Part shown: positions 46,373-55,334 of the stretch, piece by piece
Position numbering within the stretch: position 1 is the stretch's first letter
How the letters are laid out: each line of letters opens with the position of its first letter
Source: Shouchella xiaoxiensis
GTDB lineage: Bacteria > Bacillota > Bacilli > Bacillales > Bacillaceae_D
Reading direction: 5' to 3'
Assembly (NCBI RefSeq): GCF_016907895.1
Contig: NZ_JAFBCV010000003.1
Span: forward strand, 309,823-373,822
DNA length: 64,000 bases
The notes under the pieces: generated by a model
Seen by the model: only the letters and a program-made list of their open reading frames with translations
The model's database searches: none
What the model was told of the DNA's origin: nothing
Program-made: the position numbers and the translations under genes

Positions 46373-47089
46373 ATGGATTATCAACCAACATTATTAGTAG
46401 TAGATGACGAGGATCGGATCCGTCGTCTTTTGAAAATGTATTTAGAGCGGGAAGAGTACAAGATTGAAGAAGCGAGCAATGGAGAAGAAGCATTGGAAAA
46501 AGCCTTACAGGAAGAATATGATTTAATTTTACTCGATGTGATGATGCCAGGTATGGATGGAATTGAGATGTGCCAAGAGTTACGTAAAACCAAGGCGACG
46601 CCTGTCATGATGCTAACGGCAAAAGGGGAAGAGGCTAATCGAGTTCAAGGATTTGAAGTGGGTGCAGATGATTACATTGTCAAACCGTTTAGCCCGCGAG
46701 AAGTCGTTTTACGAGTAAAAGCGTTATTAAGACGAGCTTCTGCGACAAAGTTTTTACAAACAGATACACAAACCAAAGATGTGCTTGTATTTGGTCCGTT
46801 AATGATTGATAACGATGCCCATCGTGTAAGTGTTGACAATCAAGAAATTGGCTTAACACCTAAAGAATATGAGCTGCTATTTTATTTAGCCCAATCTCCA
46901 GATAAAGTTTTCTCAAGGGAACAGTTATTAAAAGACGTCTGGAATTACGAGTTTTTTGGTGATTTACGGACAGTGGATACACATATCAAGCGTTTAAGAG
47001 AAAAGCTTAACCGTGTTTCCCCTGAAGTATCGGCAATCATTTCAACTGTTTGGGGCGTTGGCTATAAGTTTGAGGCGACGCGTGGCTAA
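46373..47089 (+). CDS. resD: Response regulator ResD
   Basis: OmpR-type regulator of aerobic and anaerobic respiration genes. Start ATG 46373 with AAGGAGG six bases ahead; the TTG at 46355 precedes that site. 238 residues. Receiver domain: D11, D12, phospho-acceptor D55 (LILLDVMMPG), Thr in MLTAKG, Lys in YIVKPFSPRE. C-terminal winged helix with LTPKEYELLFYLAQ and DLRTVDTHIKRLREKL. Overlaps resE by one base. Confidence 0.95.
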   Translation: MDYQPTLLVVDDEDRIRRLLKMYLEREEYKIEEASNGEEALEKALQEEYDLILLDVMMPGMDGIEMCQELRKTKATPVMMLTAKGEEANRVQGFEVGADDYIVKPFSPREVVLRVKALLRRASATKFLQTDTQTKDVLVFGPLMIDNDAHRVSVDNQEIGLTPKEYELLFYLAQSPDKVFSREQLLKDVWNYEFFGDLRTVDTHIKRLREKLNRVSPEVSAIISTVWGVGYKFEATRG

Positions 47090-48882
47090 TGTTATGGCAA
47101 AGCGTAGTAGGAAAACTTTGGTTAACCATTCTTTTGCTTGTTACAGTTGTATTAACCGTGTTAATGGTCATGTTGCTTCGATTTACAGAGGACTCCAACC
47201 TGGAAGAGGCTGAAGGTCGTTTAAACAGTTATGCCAATATGGCCATTTCAATTTATGAAAGCCATTCGGATTTTGAAGGTACGTTTGACTATTTACAAAC
47301 CATTAGCAATGAGTTTTCAATAAACATAATGGTTGTAGAAAATGGTGAAAAGATTTGGAGTGCAACCGATGACGCGGTTGGAGAGATGGACCCACAAGAA
47401 TTGGTAAGCGGTTGGCCTACTGACGGCTTACAACAAGGAGAAAGAACAATAAAAGAGGATAGCTATCCGCTAAATGGTTCTGAGTCCGAAGAAACGGAAG
47501 TAATGATTGTTGGCGCTCCATTAGGGCAAGGTGACGATACAAGTGCCATTTTTCTCTATCAACCGTTAGCTGCTGTGGAAGAAGCCTCAGAAGAAACAAG
47601 AAGATTAATTTACCTGTCTGCAGGTATTGCATTGGTTTTAACAACAATATTCGCGTTCTTTTTGTCATCACGAATTACAGCGCCACTTCGCAAAATGCGT
47701 CAAGCTGCTTTAGAAGTAGCGCAAGGTAAGTTTCATACAAAAGTACCTATTTTAACACAGGATGAAATTGGTCAGCTTGCGATTGCTTTTAATCGGATGC
47801 GTAGAGAATTAAATCGGAATATATCTGAGTTAAATCAAGAAAAAGAGCAGCTTTCACGAATTTTAGCAAGTATGGCTGATGGTGTGTTTACACTTGATCG
47901 TAATGCCGTTGTTTTGCTTACGAATCCTCAAGCAGAGCAGTTCTTGGACATGCTATCTTATGAAGAAGGCCAAGCAAAGCAAACAGGAAACCATCTTCCC
48001 CTAGCATTACAGCCCCTATTTGAAAGAGTTGTTCATTCTGAAACAGAAGAGCTTCAGGAGCAGTCGGTGCAGGGAAGAAGCATGGCGATCTTAATGGCGC
48101 CTCTATACGAAGAAAATCATGTGCGTGGGGCAGTTGCAGTCGTTCGCGATGTTACAGAAGAAAGAAGACATGACAAATTGCGTAAAGATTTTATTGCAAA
48201 TGTGTCACATGAATTACGTACACCGATTTCAATGCTACAAGGCTACAGTGAAGCCATTGTAGATGGTGTTACATCTAGTGATGAAGAACGAAAAGAAGTT
48301 GCTCAAATTATCTATGATGAATCATTGCGAATGGGACGGTTGGTTAACGAATTATTAGATTTGGCAAGAATGGAAGCAGGATTTATTGATTTAAATAAAG
48401 AGACAGTTGAAGTTGATTCCTATCTTGAAAGAATCGTTCGTAAGTTCGCAAACTATCAAAAGGAAAAGCTGTTACGAATTGAGCTAGTTGGTGCGGAACC
48501 CCAGCAAATTGCTAACTTTGATCCGGACAGAATTGAGCAAGTGTTAACCAATTTAATTCACAATGCGATTCGTCATACGGACGCTAATGGCACCGTCCAA
48601 GTAAGGTATGAAAGGGAAGCCAATTACGATGTGTTCTCCGTTATTGATACAGGTAGTGGCATTCCTGAGGAAGATCTACCATATGTGTTCGAGCGATTTT
48701 ATAAAGCGGATAAAGCTAGAACGAGACAACGTGGAGGCACAGGCTTAGGATTAGCAATTGCAAAAAATATCATAGAAGCTCATACTGGTATGATCACAGT
48801 TCAAAGTAAGCTTGGTGAAGGAACAACATTCAGGTTCTTAATTCCTCGAATGAGTGTACTCTCTGACGAATCTTCACGATAA
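47089..48882 (+). CDS. resE: Sensor histidine kinase ResE
   Basis: Membrane sensor kinase for ResD. 597 residues: helices near 10-30 and 180-200 flank an extracellular domain, followed by HAMP (RITAPLRKMRQAALEVAQGKF), a PAS-like region (LASMADGVFTLDRNAVVLLTNPQA), the H box with H374 (NVSHELRTPISML), then N box (NLIHNAIRHTD), DTGSGIPEEDLPYVFERFYKADKAR and GGTGLGLAIAKNI. Start overlaps the resD stop (TAATG). Confidence 0.95.
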   Translation: MLWQSVVGKLWLTILLLVTVVLTVLMVMLLRFTEDSNLEEAEGRLNSYANMAISIYESHSDFEGTFDYLQTISNEFSINIMVVENGEKIWSATDDAVGEMDPQELVSGWPTDGLQQGERTIKEDSYPLNGSESEETEVMIVGAPLGQGDDTSAIFLYQPLAAVEEASEETRRLIYLSAGIALVLTTIFAFFLSSRITAPLRKMRQAALEVAQGKFHTKVPILTQDEIGQLAIAFNRMRRELNRNISELNQEKEQLSRILASMADGVFTLDRNAVVLLTNPQAEQFLDMLSYEEGQAKQTGNHLPLALQPLFERVVHSETEELQEQSVQGRSMAILMAPLYEENHVRGAVAVVRDVTEERRHDKLRKDFIANVSHELRTPISMLQGYSEAIVDGVTSSDEERKEVAQIIYDESLRMGRLVNELLDLARMEAGFIDLNKETVEVDSYLERIVRKFANYQKEKLLRIELVGAEPQQIANFDPDRIEQVLTNLIHNAIRHTDANGTVQVRYEREANYDVFSVIDTGSGIPEEDLPYVFERFYKADKARTRQRGGTGLGLAIAKNIIEAHTGMITVQSKLGEGTTFRFLIPRMSVLSDESSR

Positions 48883-48929
48883 ATCTTGTTTCATAGGAAA
48901 CATTCACTTACATGATGGTTATAGCACAA

Positions 48930-49080
48930 TTGAATAGAAGCTCTTACGGATGCATGAAAATGCTTAATAGGGAAAGCTAGTGAAAATCTAGCGCGGACCC
49001 GCCACTGTAATTACGTTTGTTGTAAAAGTCAGGTAACCTGCCGTAATGGAATAGAGCGTTTTTTCTTTCGAGGACTGAAG
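48930..49080 (+). promoter_or_regulatory. Cobalamin riboswitch
   Basis: The adenosylcobalamin-type aptamer core is readable: GGATGC...AATGCTTAATAGGGAA, the P4/P5 region GCTAGTGAAAATCTAGC, GCGGACCCGCCACTGTAA, and the B12 box AAGTCAGGTAACCTGCCG at about 49027-49043. Outer limits are approximate. It precedes a terminator and the B12 uptake genes, so B12 should shut them off. Confidence 0.93.
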
Positions 49081-49108
49081 AAAAACTGTTTGACAAAAAG
49101 ATTTTATT

Positions 49109-49146
49109 AAACAGCACACTTTATGGTCTACGTGTGCTGTTTTTCT
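49109..49146 (+). terminator. Terminator controlled by the cobalamin riboswitch
   Basis: ACAGCACAC and GTGTGCTGT arms with a 12-base loop, then TTTTT, 45 bases before btuC. Confidence 0.88.
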
Positions 49147-49189
49147 TATGAATCCAGTGGTGTTTTGAATACGTTAGGGGAATGGAGCT

Positions 49190-50233
49190 ATGATCGGTCA
49201 ATCAAGGAGAATAAGAGGAATTCTACCATATGGCATATCCATTCTACTTGTGTTACTTATCGTTCTTTTTGCAATTCGGTATGGTAGCGTCATGATTCCT
49301 TTAGAAACGGTTGTTTTGACGCTTTTACAAGAAGGGTTTGGTGTGCCATTAGGAGTCGAGCTAGAGGCATCGCATGTTCAAATTATTCTGCATGTTCGTC
49401 TTCCACGAATAGTGTTGGCACTATTGGTTGGTGCCGCTCTTGCCTTAGCTGGTGCTGCGTTTCAAGGTTTACTTAGAAATCCGCTAGCTGATCCTTTTAC
49501 ATTAGGTGTTTCATCTGGTTCAGCACTAGGTGCGGTGACAGTGTTGTTTTTTCACCTTTCATTTTTAGGTACATTAACTTTGCCATTTGTATCTATTTTA
49601 AGTGGGTTTGCTACTTTGCTCTTCGTTATTGCTTTTACTAGGCTTGTCCAGCGTTCGCTGGCAAATGAAACGATTATTTTAACCGGTATCATTATAAGTT
49701 CATTTTTAGGAGCTTGGTTGTCATTATTGGTGGCATTTTCACAAGAGGATTTAAGGCAAATTATTAGTTGGCTGATGGGGAGTGTGGGCATGAGAGGTTG
49801 GTCCCATGTATGGATCATGCTTCCGTTCTTTGTCATAGGTGTCACACTTCTTCTAACAACTAGGAGAGAATTGAATGCTTTTATTTATGGAGAAGAGACT
49901 GCTCAGCAACTAGGTGTTTCTGTTACATTAAAAAAGTTTATTATCCTAGTTGGGGCCACTTGCCTAACAGGTGCTGCAGTAGCTGTATCAGGAACAATAG
50001 GTTTTGTTGGTTTAGTTGTGCCTCACATGGTGCGCTCGCTTTGGGGCGGAGATCATCGACATTTGCTCCCTCTTTCAGCGATACTCGGTGCTGGATTTTT
50101 GGTAGTAGCTGATTTAACGGCGAGAACAATTGTTTCTCCAGCTGAAGTTCCAATTGGTGTTGTAACCGCATTGGTCGGGTCGCCTTTATTTAGCTGGATG
50201 TTGTACCGACAATATCGGACGAAAAAAGGGTGA
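49190..50233 (+). CDS. btuC: FecCD/BtuC-family ABC transporter permease for cobalamin
   Basis: Membrane permease of a B12 (or related corrinoid) importer. 347 residues with about ten helices. Family motifs LAGAAFQGLLRNPLADPFTLGVSSGSALGA and GTIGFVGLVVPHMVRSLWGGDHRHLLPLSAILGA. Iron-siderophore permeases look alike, but the B12 riboswitch and the following adenosyltransferase decide for cobalamin. The usual btuF binding-protein gene is not in this operon. Confidence 0.9.
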   Translation: MIGQSRRIRGILPYGISILLVLLIVLFAIRYGSVMIPLETVVLTLLQEGFGVPLGVELEASHVQIILHVRLPRIVLALLVGAALALAGAAFQGLLRNPLADPFTLGVSSGSALGAVTVLFFHLSFLGTLTLPFVSILSGFATLLFVIAFTRLVQRSLANETIILTGIIISSFLGAWLSLLVAFSQEDLRQIISWLMGSVGMRGWSHVWIMLPFFVIGVTLLLTTRRELNAFIYGEETAQQLGVSVTLKKFIILVGATCLTGAAVAVSGTIGFVGLVVPHMVRSLWGGDHRHLLPLSAILGAGFLVVADLTARTIVSPAEVPIGVVTALVGSPLFSWMLYRQYRTKKG

Positions 50234-50241
50234 GATGATGT

Positions 50242-51048
50242 ATGATTAAGGCAGAAAATCTTTCTGTGAAAAAAGGCGATCAATGGATCCTAAAAAATGT
50301 ATCTTTTGCCGCAGAAAAAGGAGACTTTATTGGAATACTTGGCGCAAATGGCAGTGGAAAAACAACACTTTTAAAGGCATTGACAGGAACCATCAAAAGC
50401 AATAATGGCAGCGTCACAATAACTGGTGAGCGTTTAAATGAAATGTCTTTTAAAGCAAGGGCAAAGAAAATGGCTGTCCTTTCTCAAGCGAGTGATGTAA
50501 CATTTCAAGCAACGGTAGTAGATACGATCATGCTAGGACGTTATGCGCATTTACGGGGTCTGTTTATGCAAGAAAGCCAGCAAGACCGGCAAATTGTCGA
50601 TCAGGTAATGAAAGATACGAAAACGATTCATTTAAAAAACCGCGATTTGCTTTCTTTAAGTGGTGGGGAACGCCAGCGAGTTTGGCTTGCTCGAGCACTT
50701 GCACAAGAGCCTGATTGTTTGTTTTTGGATGAGCCAACAAATCATCTGGATTTAGCTCATCAAGTCTCTCTTCTAGATCACCTCCGCCTGTTGGTTGATG
50801 AGAAGCAAATAACCGTTATATGTATTTTACATGATGTAAATATGGCTAGCTTTTATTGCAACAAAGTGGTTCTGTTAAATGAGGGTCAGGTACAAAGGTC
50901 GGGTTTAACGCAGACAATCTTAAATGAAGCTGAGCTACAGAAATTGTATGGAACAACATTTTATAGCTGGCTGGAACCTAGCACAGCATGTAAACAATTT
51001 TCGATTAAACCTGGTTGGCTTTTAAATAATAAGGAGGGGAAGCAATGA
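50242..51048 (+). CDS. btuD: ABC transporter ATP-binding protein for cobalamin
   Basis: ATPase of the importer. 268 residues: Walker A GANGSGKTT (34-42), Q-loop in VLSQASDVTF, signature LSGGERQRVWLARAL, Walker B CLFLDEPTNHLD, and switch His in CILHDVNMA. Starts eight bases after btuC and overlaps the adenosyltransferase start by four bases. Confidence 0.93.
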   Translation: MIKAENLSVKKGDQWILKNVSFAAEKGDFIGILGANGSGKTTLLKALTGTIKSNNGSVTITGERLNEMSFKARAKKMAVLSQASDVTFQATVVDTIMLGRYAHLRGLFMQESQQDRQIVDQVMKDTKTIHLKNRDLLSLSGGERQRVWLARALAQEPDCLFLDEPTNHLDLAHQVSLLDHLRLLVDEKQITVICILHDVNMASFYCNKVVLLNEGQVQRSGLTQTILNEAELQKLYGTTFYSWLEPSTACKQFSIKPGWLLNNKEGKQ

Positions 51049-51590
51049 AGATTTATACAAAGGGTGGCGACAAGGGGGAAACGAGCGTTCTTGGCGCTCG
51101 TGTAAAAAAAACGGATGTCCGCATAGACGCAATCGGTGCGATTGACGAATTGAATAGTTCACTAGGTATGAGCATTTCCATCGCAAGAACAGAAGGTCTT
51201 GATCAATTAGCTGCTGAACTTGTTGTTTTGTCGCACCAATTATTTGATTTAGGTGCGGATCTTGCAAATATAAACAACACGATCCCCTTAAAAATTGTTC
51301 CAGCTTATACCGAAGCAATTGAACATAGAATTGATGTGTATACAGAGCTCGTTGGGCCATTAACCCGCTTTATTTTACCTGGTGGAAGCCATACCGCAGG
51401 AGCTTTGCATCGCTGTCGAACAGACACAAGAAGAGCAGAGAGAATTCTTTCAAGTGTTCCAAACGTCCCGCAAGCAATTGGCCCATACATCAATCGTCTA
51501 TCAGATTATTTTTTTACAGTAGCGAGGCTAGCGAATAAGGAATTAGACGTTGATGATGTTTTTTATGAAGGAAGAAAGACAGTAGAATGA
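51045..51590 (+). CDS. ATP:cob(I)alamin adenosyltransferase, PduO type
   Basis: Converts imported cobalamin to adenosylcobalamin. 181 residues with the PduO family N-terminus MKIYTKGGDKGETSVLGARVKK, GAIDELNSSLGM and the C-terminal RCRTDTRRAERIL and YINRLSDYFFTVARLAN. B. subtilis homologue is YvqK, also next to B12 transport genes. AAGGAGGGG before ATG; coupled to btuD. Confidence 0.95.
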   Translation: MKIYTKGGDKGETSVLGARVKKTDVRIDAIGAIDELNSSLGMSISIARTEGLDQLAAELVVLSHQLFDLGADLANINNTIPLKIVPAYTEAIEHRIDVYTELVGPLTRFILPGGSHTAGALHRCRTDTRRAERILSSVPNVPQAIGPYINRLSDYFFTVARLANKELDVDDVFYEGRKTVE

Positions 51591-51654
51591 ATATCGTGAG
51601 TCACTTGCTCATATAGATCCCAAGTAGCGTTTGGATAAAGTCGAGGGGGATTAT

Positions 51655-51843
51655 ATGACGAGTTTGATTGACTTCATGAGACGAATTTCAATTGTTTTGT
51701 TGCTTGGCTTTGCGATCGGTATTTTGTTTTTTAGTGCGAAATTTCTTGTAACAGAAGATGTTGAGGACTACATGAGTTTAGCAACACATGACTATTCGAG
51801 TACACTTACTAAGGCGGAACTTCCTTTAACAATATATGAATAG
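51655..51843 (+). CDS. Small membrane protein, unknown
   Basis: 62 residues with one membrane helix (about 9-32, ISIVLLLGFAIGILFFSAKFLV) and an outer or inner acidic tail. ATG 51655 with GAGGGGG is preferred over TTG 51631. I do not recognise the family. It follows the adenosyltransferase by about 65 bases and ends at the terminator shared with serA, so it may belong to the B12-regulated unit or stand alone. Confidence 0.6.
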   Translation: MTSLIDFMRRISIVLLLGFAIGILFFSAKFLVTEDVEDYMSLATHDYSSTLTKAELPLTIYE

Positions 51844-51845
51844 CC

Positions 51846-51889
51846 AAGGAAACCCATCCCTTGCACATCGCAAATGATGGGTTTCCTTT
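51846..51889. terminator. Bidirectional terminator between the small membrane protein gene and serA
   Basis: AAGGAAACCCATC and GATGGGTTTCCTT arms with a 17-base loop; T-rich on the plus side and A-rich on the left. Confidence 0.75.
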
Positions 51890-51896
51890 GTTCTTT

Positions 51897-53486
51897 TTAA
51901 AGATCGATTACATTGGCTAGGGCAATTTCGTCAAAGGTAAGAAGTTCATCTACAACAGCTTGCTCTACATGCTTATCGACCTTGACCATCATGATGGCTT
52001 CTCCACCAATAGATTTACGACCGACCTGCATCGTTGCAATATTGACATCGTGCTTTGCTAATAGTTGGCCCATTTTTCCAATGACTCCAGGACGATCATA
52101 GTGCTGAATGTAAAGGATATGTCCTTCTGCCACAATGTCAATTGGAAAATCATTGATAGAAACGATTCGAGGACCATACTCTTTAATAAAAGTTGCTTTC
52201 ATTTCAAGTTTGCGTCCCTCGCCATGAACAATCGCTTGAATTAAATTAGAGTAACCGAAATTTTGCGTCAACTGCTTTTCTCCAAACGTTATTCCACGTT
52301 CTTTAGCAATTAACGATGCGTTTACATCATTGACGGGGGCGTCAACTCTTGGGTGTAAGAAACCTGATATTAAACTTCTCGTCAGTACACTAGTGTCATT
52401 TTTTGTAACCGTTCCACTGTAGTATACATCAATTTCTTGTACTGGGAGTCTCATTAATTGTGACAGCAATGAACCCATTGTTTTTGCTAAGTCATAATGA
52501 GGTTTGATTTTTTCGTATACTTCTTTCGAGAGTGAAGGAAGATTAATTGAATTTCTGGCAGGCTCACCATTTAAAAACTGCAACACTTCTTCAGAAACTT
52601 GCGCAGCTACGTTTAATTGTGCTTCTTTCGTAGATGCTGCGATATGTGGAGTAGCAATCACATGAGGGTGATCAACTAGCGCGCGATCCGTAGCAGGTTC
52701 TTCGCTGAATACATCCAGTGCAGCTCCGGCAACATGACCATTGTTAAGAAAATGCTTTAATGCATCTTCATCAATAATTCCCCCACGTGCACAATTGATA
52801 AGGTAAACACCTGGCTTTGTTAATGGGATGGAATCGATATTTAGTAAACCTTTTGTTTCTTTCGTTAAAGGGGTATGAACCGTTATAATATCTGATTGTT
52901 GGAGAACTTCTTCTAAGTCTCCTTGATCAATTCCTAATTTTTCAGCACGGGTAGTCGTTAAAAAAGGATCATAGACAAGTACATTCATTTCAAAGGCTTT
53001 TGCTCGTTGTGCTAATTGAGTTCCAATTCGCCCAAACCCAACGATCCCTAATGTTTTCCCAAATAATTCTACACCTTGATAAGCTTTGCGATCCCATTCA
53101 CCTAATTTTACTGAAGCATTCGCTTGGGGAATCTTACGGACCAACGAACTAATCATTGCGAAGGTATGTTCAGCTGTTGAAATCGTATTACCGTCTGGCG
53201 CATTGATCACAACCACACCGTGTTTGGTAGCGGCATTTAGATCAACATTATCAATACCAACACCTGCTCGGGCAACGATTTTTAATCGAGTCATCTGCTC
53301 AAGCACCTTTTTTGTTACGGTCGTGGCACTACGGATAATTAAGGCGTCATAAATCGATAAATCACCCGCATTTTCAAGAGTTGCCTTTGTTACATGTACG
53401 GTTTCAGAATTGAGTAACGGTCGAAGTCCTTCTTCGCTCATTTGATCAGCGACCAACACATTAAATCGTTCTCTTGTCAATTTCAT
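51897..53486 (-). CDS. serA: D-3-phosphoglycerate dehydrogenase
   Basis: First committed step of serine synthesis: 3-phosphoglycerate to phosphohydroxypyruvate. Start ATG 53486 (MKLTRERFNVLVAD) with GGAGTGG; the open frame to 53570 only crosses the T-box terminator. 529 residues: catalytic and NAD domains with GIVGFGRIGTQLAQRAKAF and NCARGGIIDEDAL, His in HPHVIATPHIAAST, then the long-form regulatory domains ending in an ACT domain (HYDRPGVIGKMGQLLAKHDVNIATMQVGR). Controlled by a T-box leader. Confidence 0.96.
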   Translation of the reverse strand: MKLTRERFNVLVADQMSEEGLRPLLNSETVHVTKATLENAGDLSIYDALIIRSATTVTKKVLEQMTRLKIVARAGVGIDNVDLNAATKHGVVVINAPDGNTISTAEHTFAMISSLVRKIPQANASVKLGEWDRKAYQGVELFGKTLGIVGFGRIGTQLAQRAKAFEMNVLVYDPFLTTTRAEKLGIDQGDLEEVLQQSDIITVHTPLTKETKGLLNIDSIPLTKPGVYLINCARGGIIDEDALKHFLNNGHVAGAALDVFSEEPATDRALVDHPHVIATPHIAASTKEAQLNVAAQVSEEVLQFLNGEPARNSINLPSLSKEVYEKIKPHYDLAKTMGSLLSQLMRLPVQEIDVYYSGTVTKNDTSVLTRSLISGFLHPRVDAPVNDVNASLIAKERGITFGEKQLTQNFGYSNLIQAIVHGEGRKLEMKATFIKEYGPRIVSINDFPIDIVAEGHILYIQHYDRPGVIGKMGQLLAKHDVNIATMQVGRKSIGGEAIMMVKVDKHVEQAVVDELLTFDEIALANVIDL

Positions 53487-53513
53487 CACCACTCCATTAT
53501 TTAATCTATTTAT

Positions 53514-53768
53514 AAAAAAAAGCCCCTCACAGCTAAATAGCCGTGAGGGGCGAGTTACTCGCGGTACCACCCTCGTTTAAATGCATGTTATGCAAATCAC
53601 TTGTATTTATAACGGAAATAAACCGGATCACATCTACTCGTTTCAATGTGTCTGCTTAGAAGGGCTATCAAAGAAGGCCTCACTGATTTGCACCAACCAT
53701 CAGCTCTCTGTATCAGCCACGCTCTTTTCATGTCTTCCTCAACGCATCTCTATTCATTGATTTGTTAG
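53514..53768 (-). promoter_or_regulatory. T-box riboswitch of serA
   Basis: Reading the minus strand: stem I closes by TCAATG (near 53755-53760) with CATTGA (near 53642-53647), AGAGAGCTGATGGTTGGTGCAAATCAG forms the distal part, and the T-box AGGGTGGTACCGCG is at about 53560-53573. The terminator GCCCCTCACGGCT/AGCTGTGAGGGGC plus T tract is at 53514-53551. The likely specifier triplet is TCT (53660-53658), a serine codon followed by A, which fits serA. Confidence 0.93.
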
Positions 53769-53771
53769 ATA

Positions 53772-53800
53772 ATTTATCATAAGGTAAGGATGGAAGTCAA
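53772..53800 (-). promoter_or_regulatory. Sigma-A promoter of serA
   Basis: On the minus strand TTGACT (53800-53795) and ATAAAT (53777-53772) with 17 bases between, directly before the T-box leader. Confidence 0.65.
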
Positions 53801-53900
53801 TAGCTAAAGTTCGTATTTAAAGAAAAAAATAGAACATCTTATTAATGAAATCAATAAAAAAATATTGAGATCCAGCCTATTTATGCTTTTATATATACAT

Positions 53901-54161
<261 letters not shown>

Positions 54162-54284
54162 CTATTAATTAGTCCGACCTATATCAATGGGATAATTGTA
54201 GACCTTGCAATTAAATATAGCAATGGAAAGGGACAAAAAAAAAGATGTTTGATACAATATTTTTAATGAAAGGAGTGACGTGTT

Positions 54285-55334
54285 CTGCATTTAGAATTAC
54301 TCTTGCTTACGATGTATCGTCTAAAAGGGGAACGATCAATTTCTGGTGCCTACCATCTCTTACATGGAAAACGATCGGCACAAACAGTACAGGATGCTGC
54401 TCTTTTTCAAGTACAGCCTTTATTTGGCATATGTAAAGAAATGACAGGGCCAACATTAAATCAACTGACGCAAACCATACAGGCAAGTGCTTATGTGAAA
54501 GAAGATGAGGGCACTTTTCAATTTACTGAATCGGGTCTTGCTTATCTCAAGCAATGGCTTCATACACATGACTACATCAAAAAAATTAATGGATGGAAAT
54601 ATGCATTAGTTGCCCCTTTATTTTGGCAGCGTATCGCATTACTTGTTCAAACCCTTGCTAATTTACATGCAAATGAACGATTTATTCCTGTCATAAATGA
54701 TTCACATATACAACAATCTATCAAACAAATGCTGCCTCATCACAGAAATGAGCGAAGAGCATTGCAAATACAGTTATATAAGGAAGTAAAAGATTTGCTA
54801 GGTCAACAAGATCCTCTGCATGCATCAATGTTCGTCAGGCAATTATCACGACCGCAGCGATTCGGCTTGTCAAAACCACAGCTAGCGTATGAATACGACA
54901 TGTCGCTTGAACAAGTGCAACTACGACATACGAGTACATTGCATCACATGCTGACAATTGCTTCATTAAGCGAGGGATATCCACTCATTAAACAGTTAGC
55001 AAAACAAGAACAACATGTTGAAGGAACGGTTTCTGCCCAAAAAACAGCTGCGCTGTTGCCACATTTTCAAACTGTTGAACAGTTAGCTCAAAAAAGATCT
55101 TTAAAGCAATCAACCATTGAAGATCATCTTGTTGAGCTGGCCTTACTTAATTCTATGTTTCGAATTGAACCGTATGTATCAGATGAAGTGAGGGTTGCAA
55201 TTGAAACGATACATGAACAGGAAAAAACATTGAAACTAAAAGTTATTCACGATAAATTAGTAGGAAAAGCTAGTTATTTTGAAATTCGACTTGTATTAGC
55301 AAGAAAGGGACTTCAATCAAATGTTAGAACATGA
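54285..55334 (+). CDS. ypbB: RecQ-associated helix-turn-helix protein YpbB, probable CTG start
   Basis: About 349 residues, alpha-helical, with a C-terminal helix-turn-helix (LAQKRSLKQSTIEDHLVELALL) as in B. subtilis YpbB, which always accompanies the RecQ-like helicase. The N-terminal block FKGERS-like (RLKGERSISGAYHLLHGKRSAQTVQDAALF) is conserved. TTG 54303 is 25 bases from the AAAGGAG site at 54269-54275; the CTG at 54285 lies at correct distance and gives MHLELLLLTMYRLKGERS, matching the usual N-terminal length. Overlaps recQ by 14 bases. Biochemical role unknown. Confidence 0.82.
   Translation: MHLELLLLTMYRLKGERSISGAYHLLHGKRSAQTVQDAALFQVQPLFGICKEMTGPTLNQLTQTIQASAYVKEDEGTFQFTESGLAYLKQWLHTHDYIKKINGWKYALVAPLFWQRIALLVQTLANLHANERFIPVINDSHIQQSIKQMLPHHRNERRALQIQLYKEVKDLLGQQDPLHASMFVRQLSRPQRFGLSKPQLAYEYDMSLEQVQLRHTSTLHHMLTIASLSEGYPLIKQLAKQEQHVEGTVSAQKTAALLPHFQTVEQLAQKRSLKQSTIEDHLVELALLNSMFRIEPYVSDEVRVAIETIHEQEKTLKLKVIHDKLVGKASYFEIRLVLARKGLQSNVRT

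Noticed and set aside
53487..53570. Longer serA frame reaching 53570
   Set aside because: It would translate the T-box terminator; GGAGTGG and MKLTRERF mark the start at 53486.
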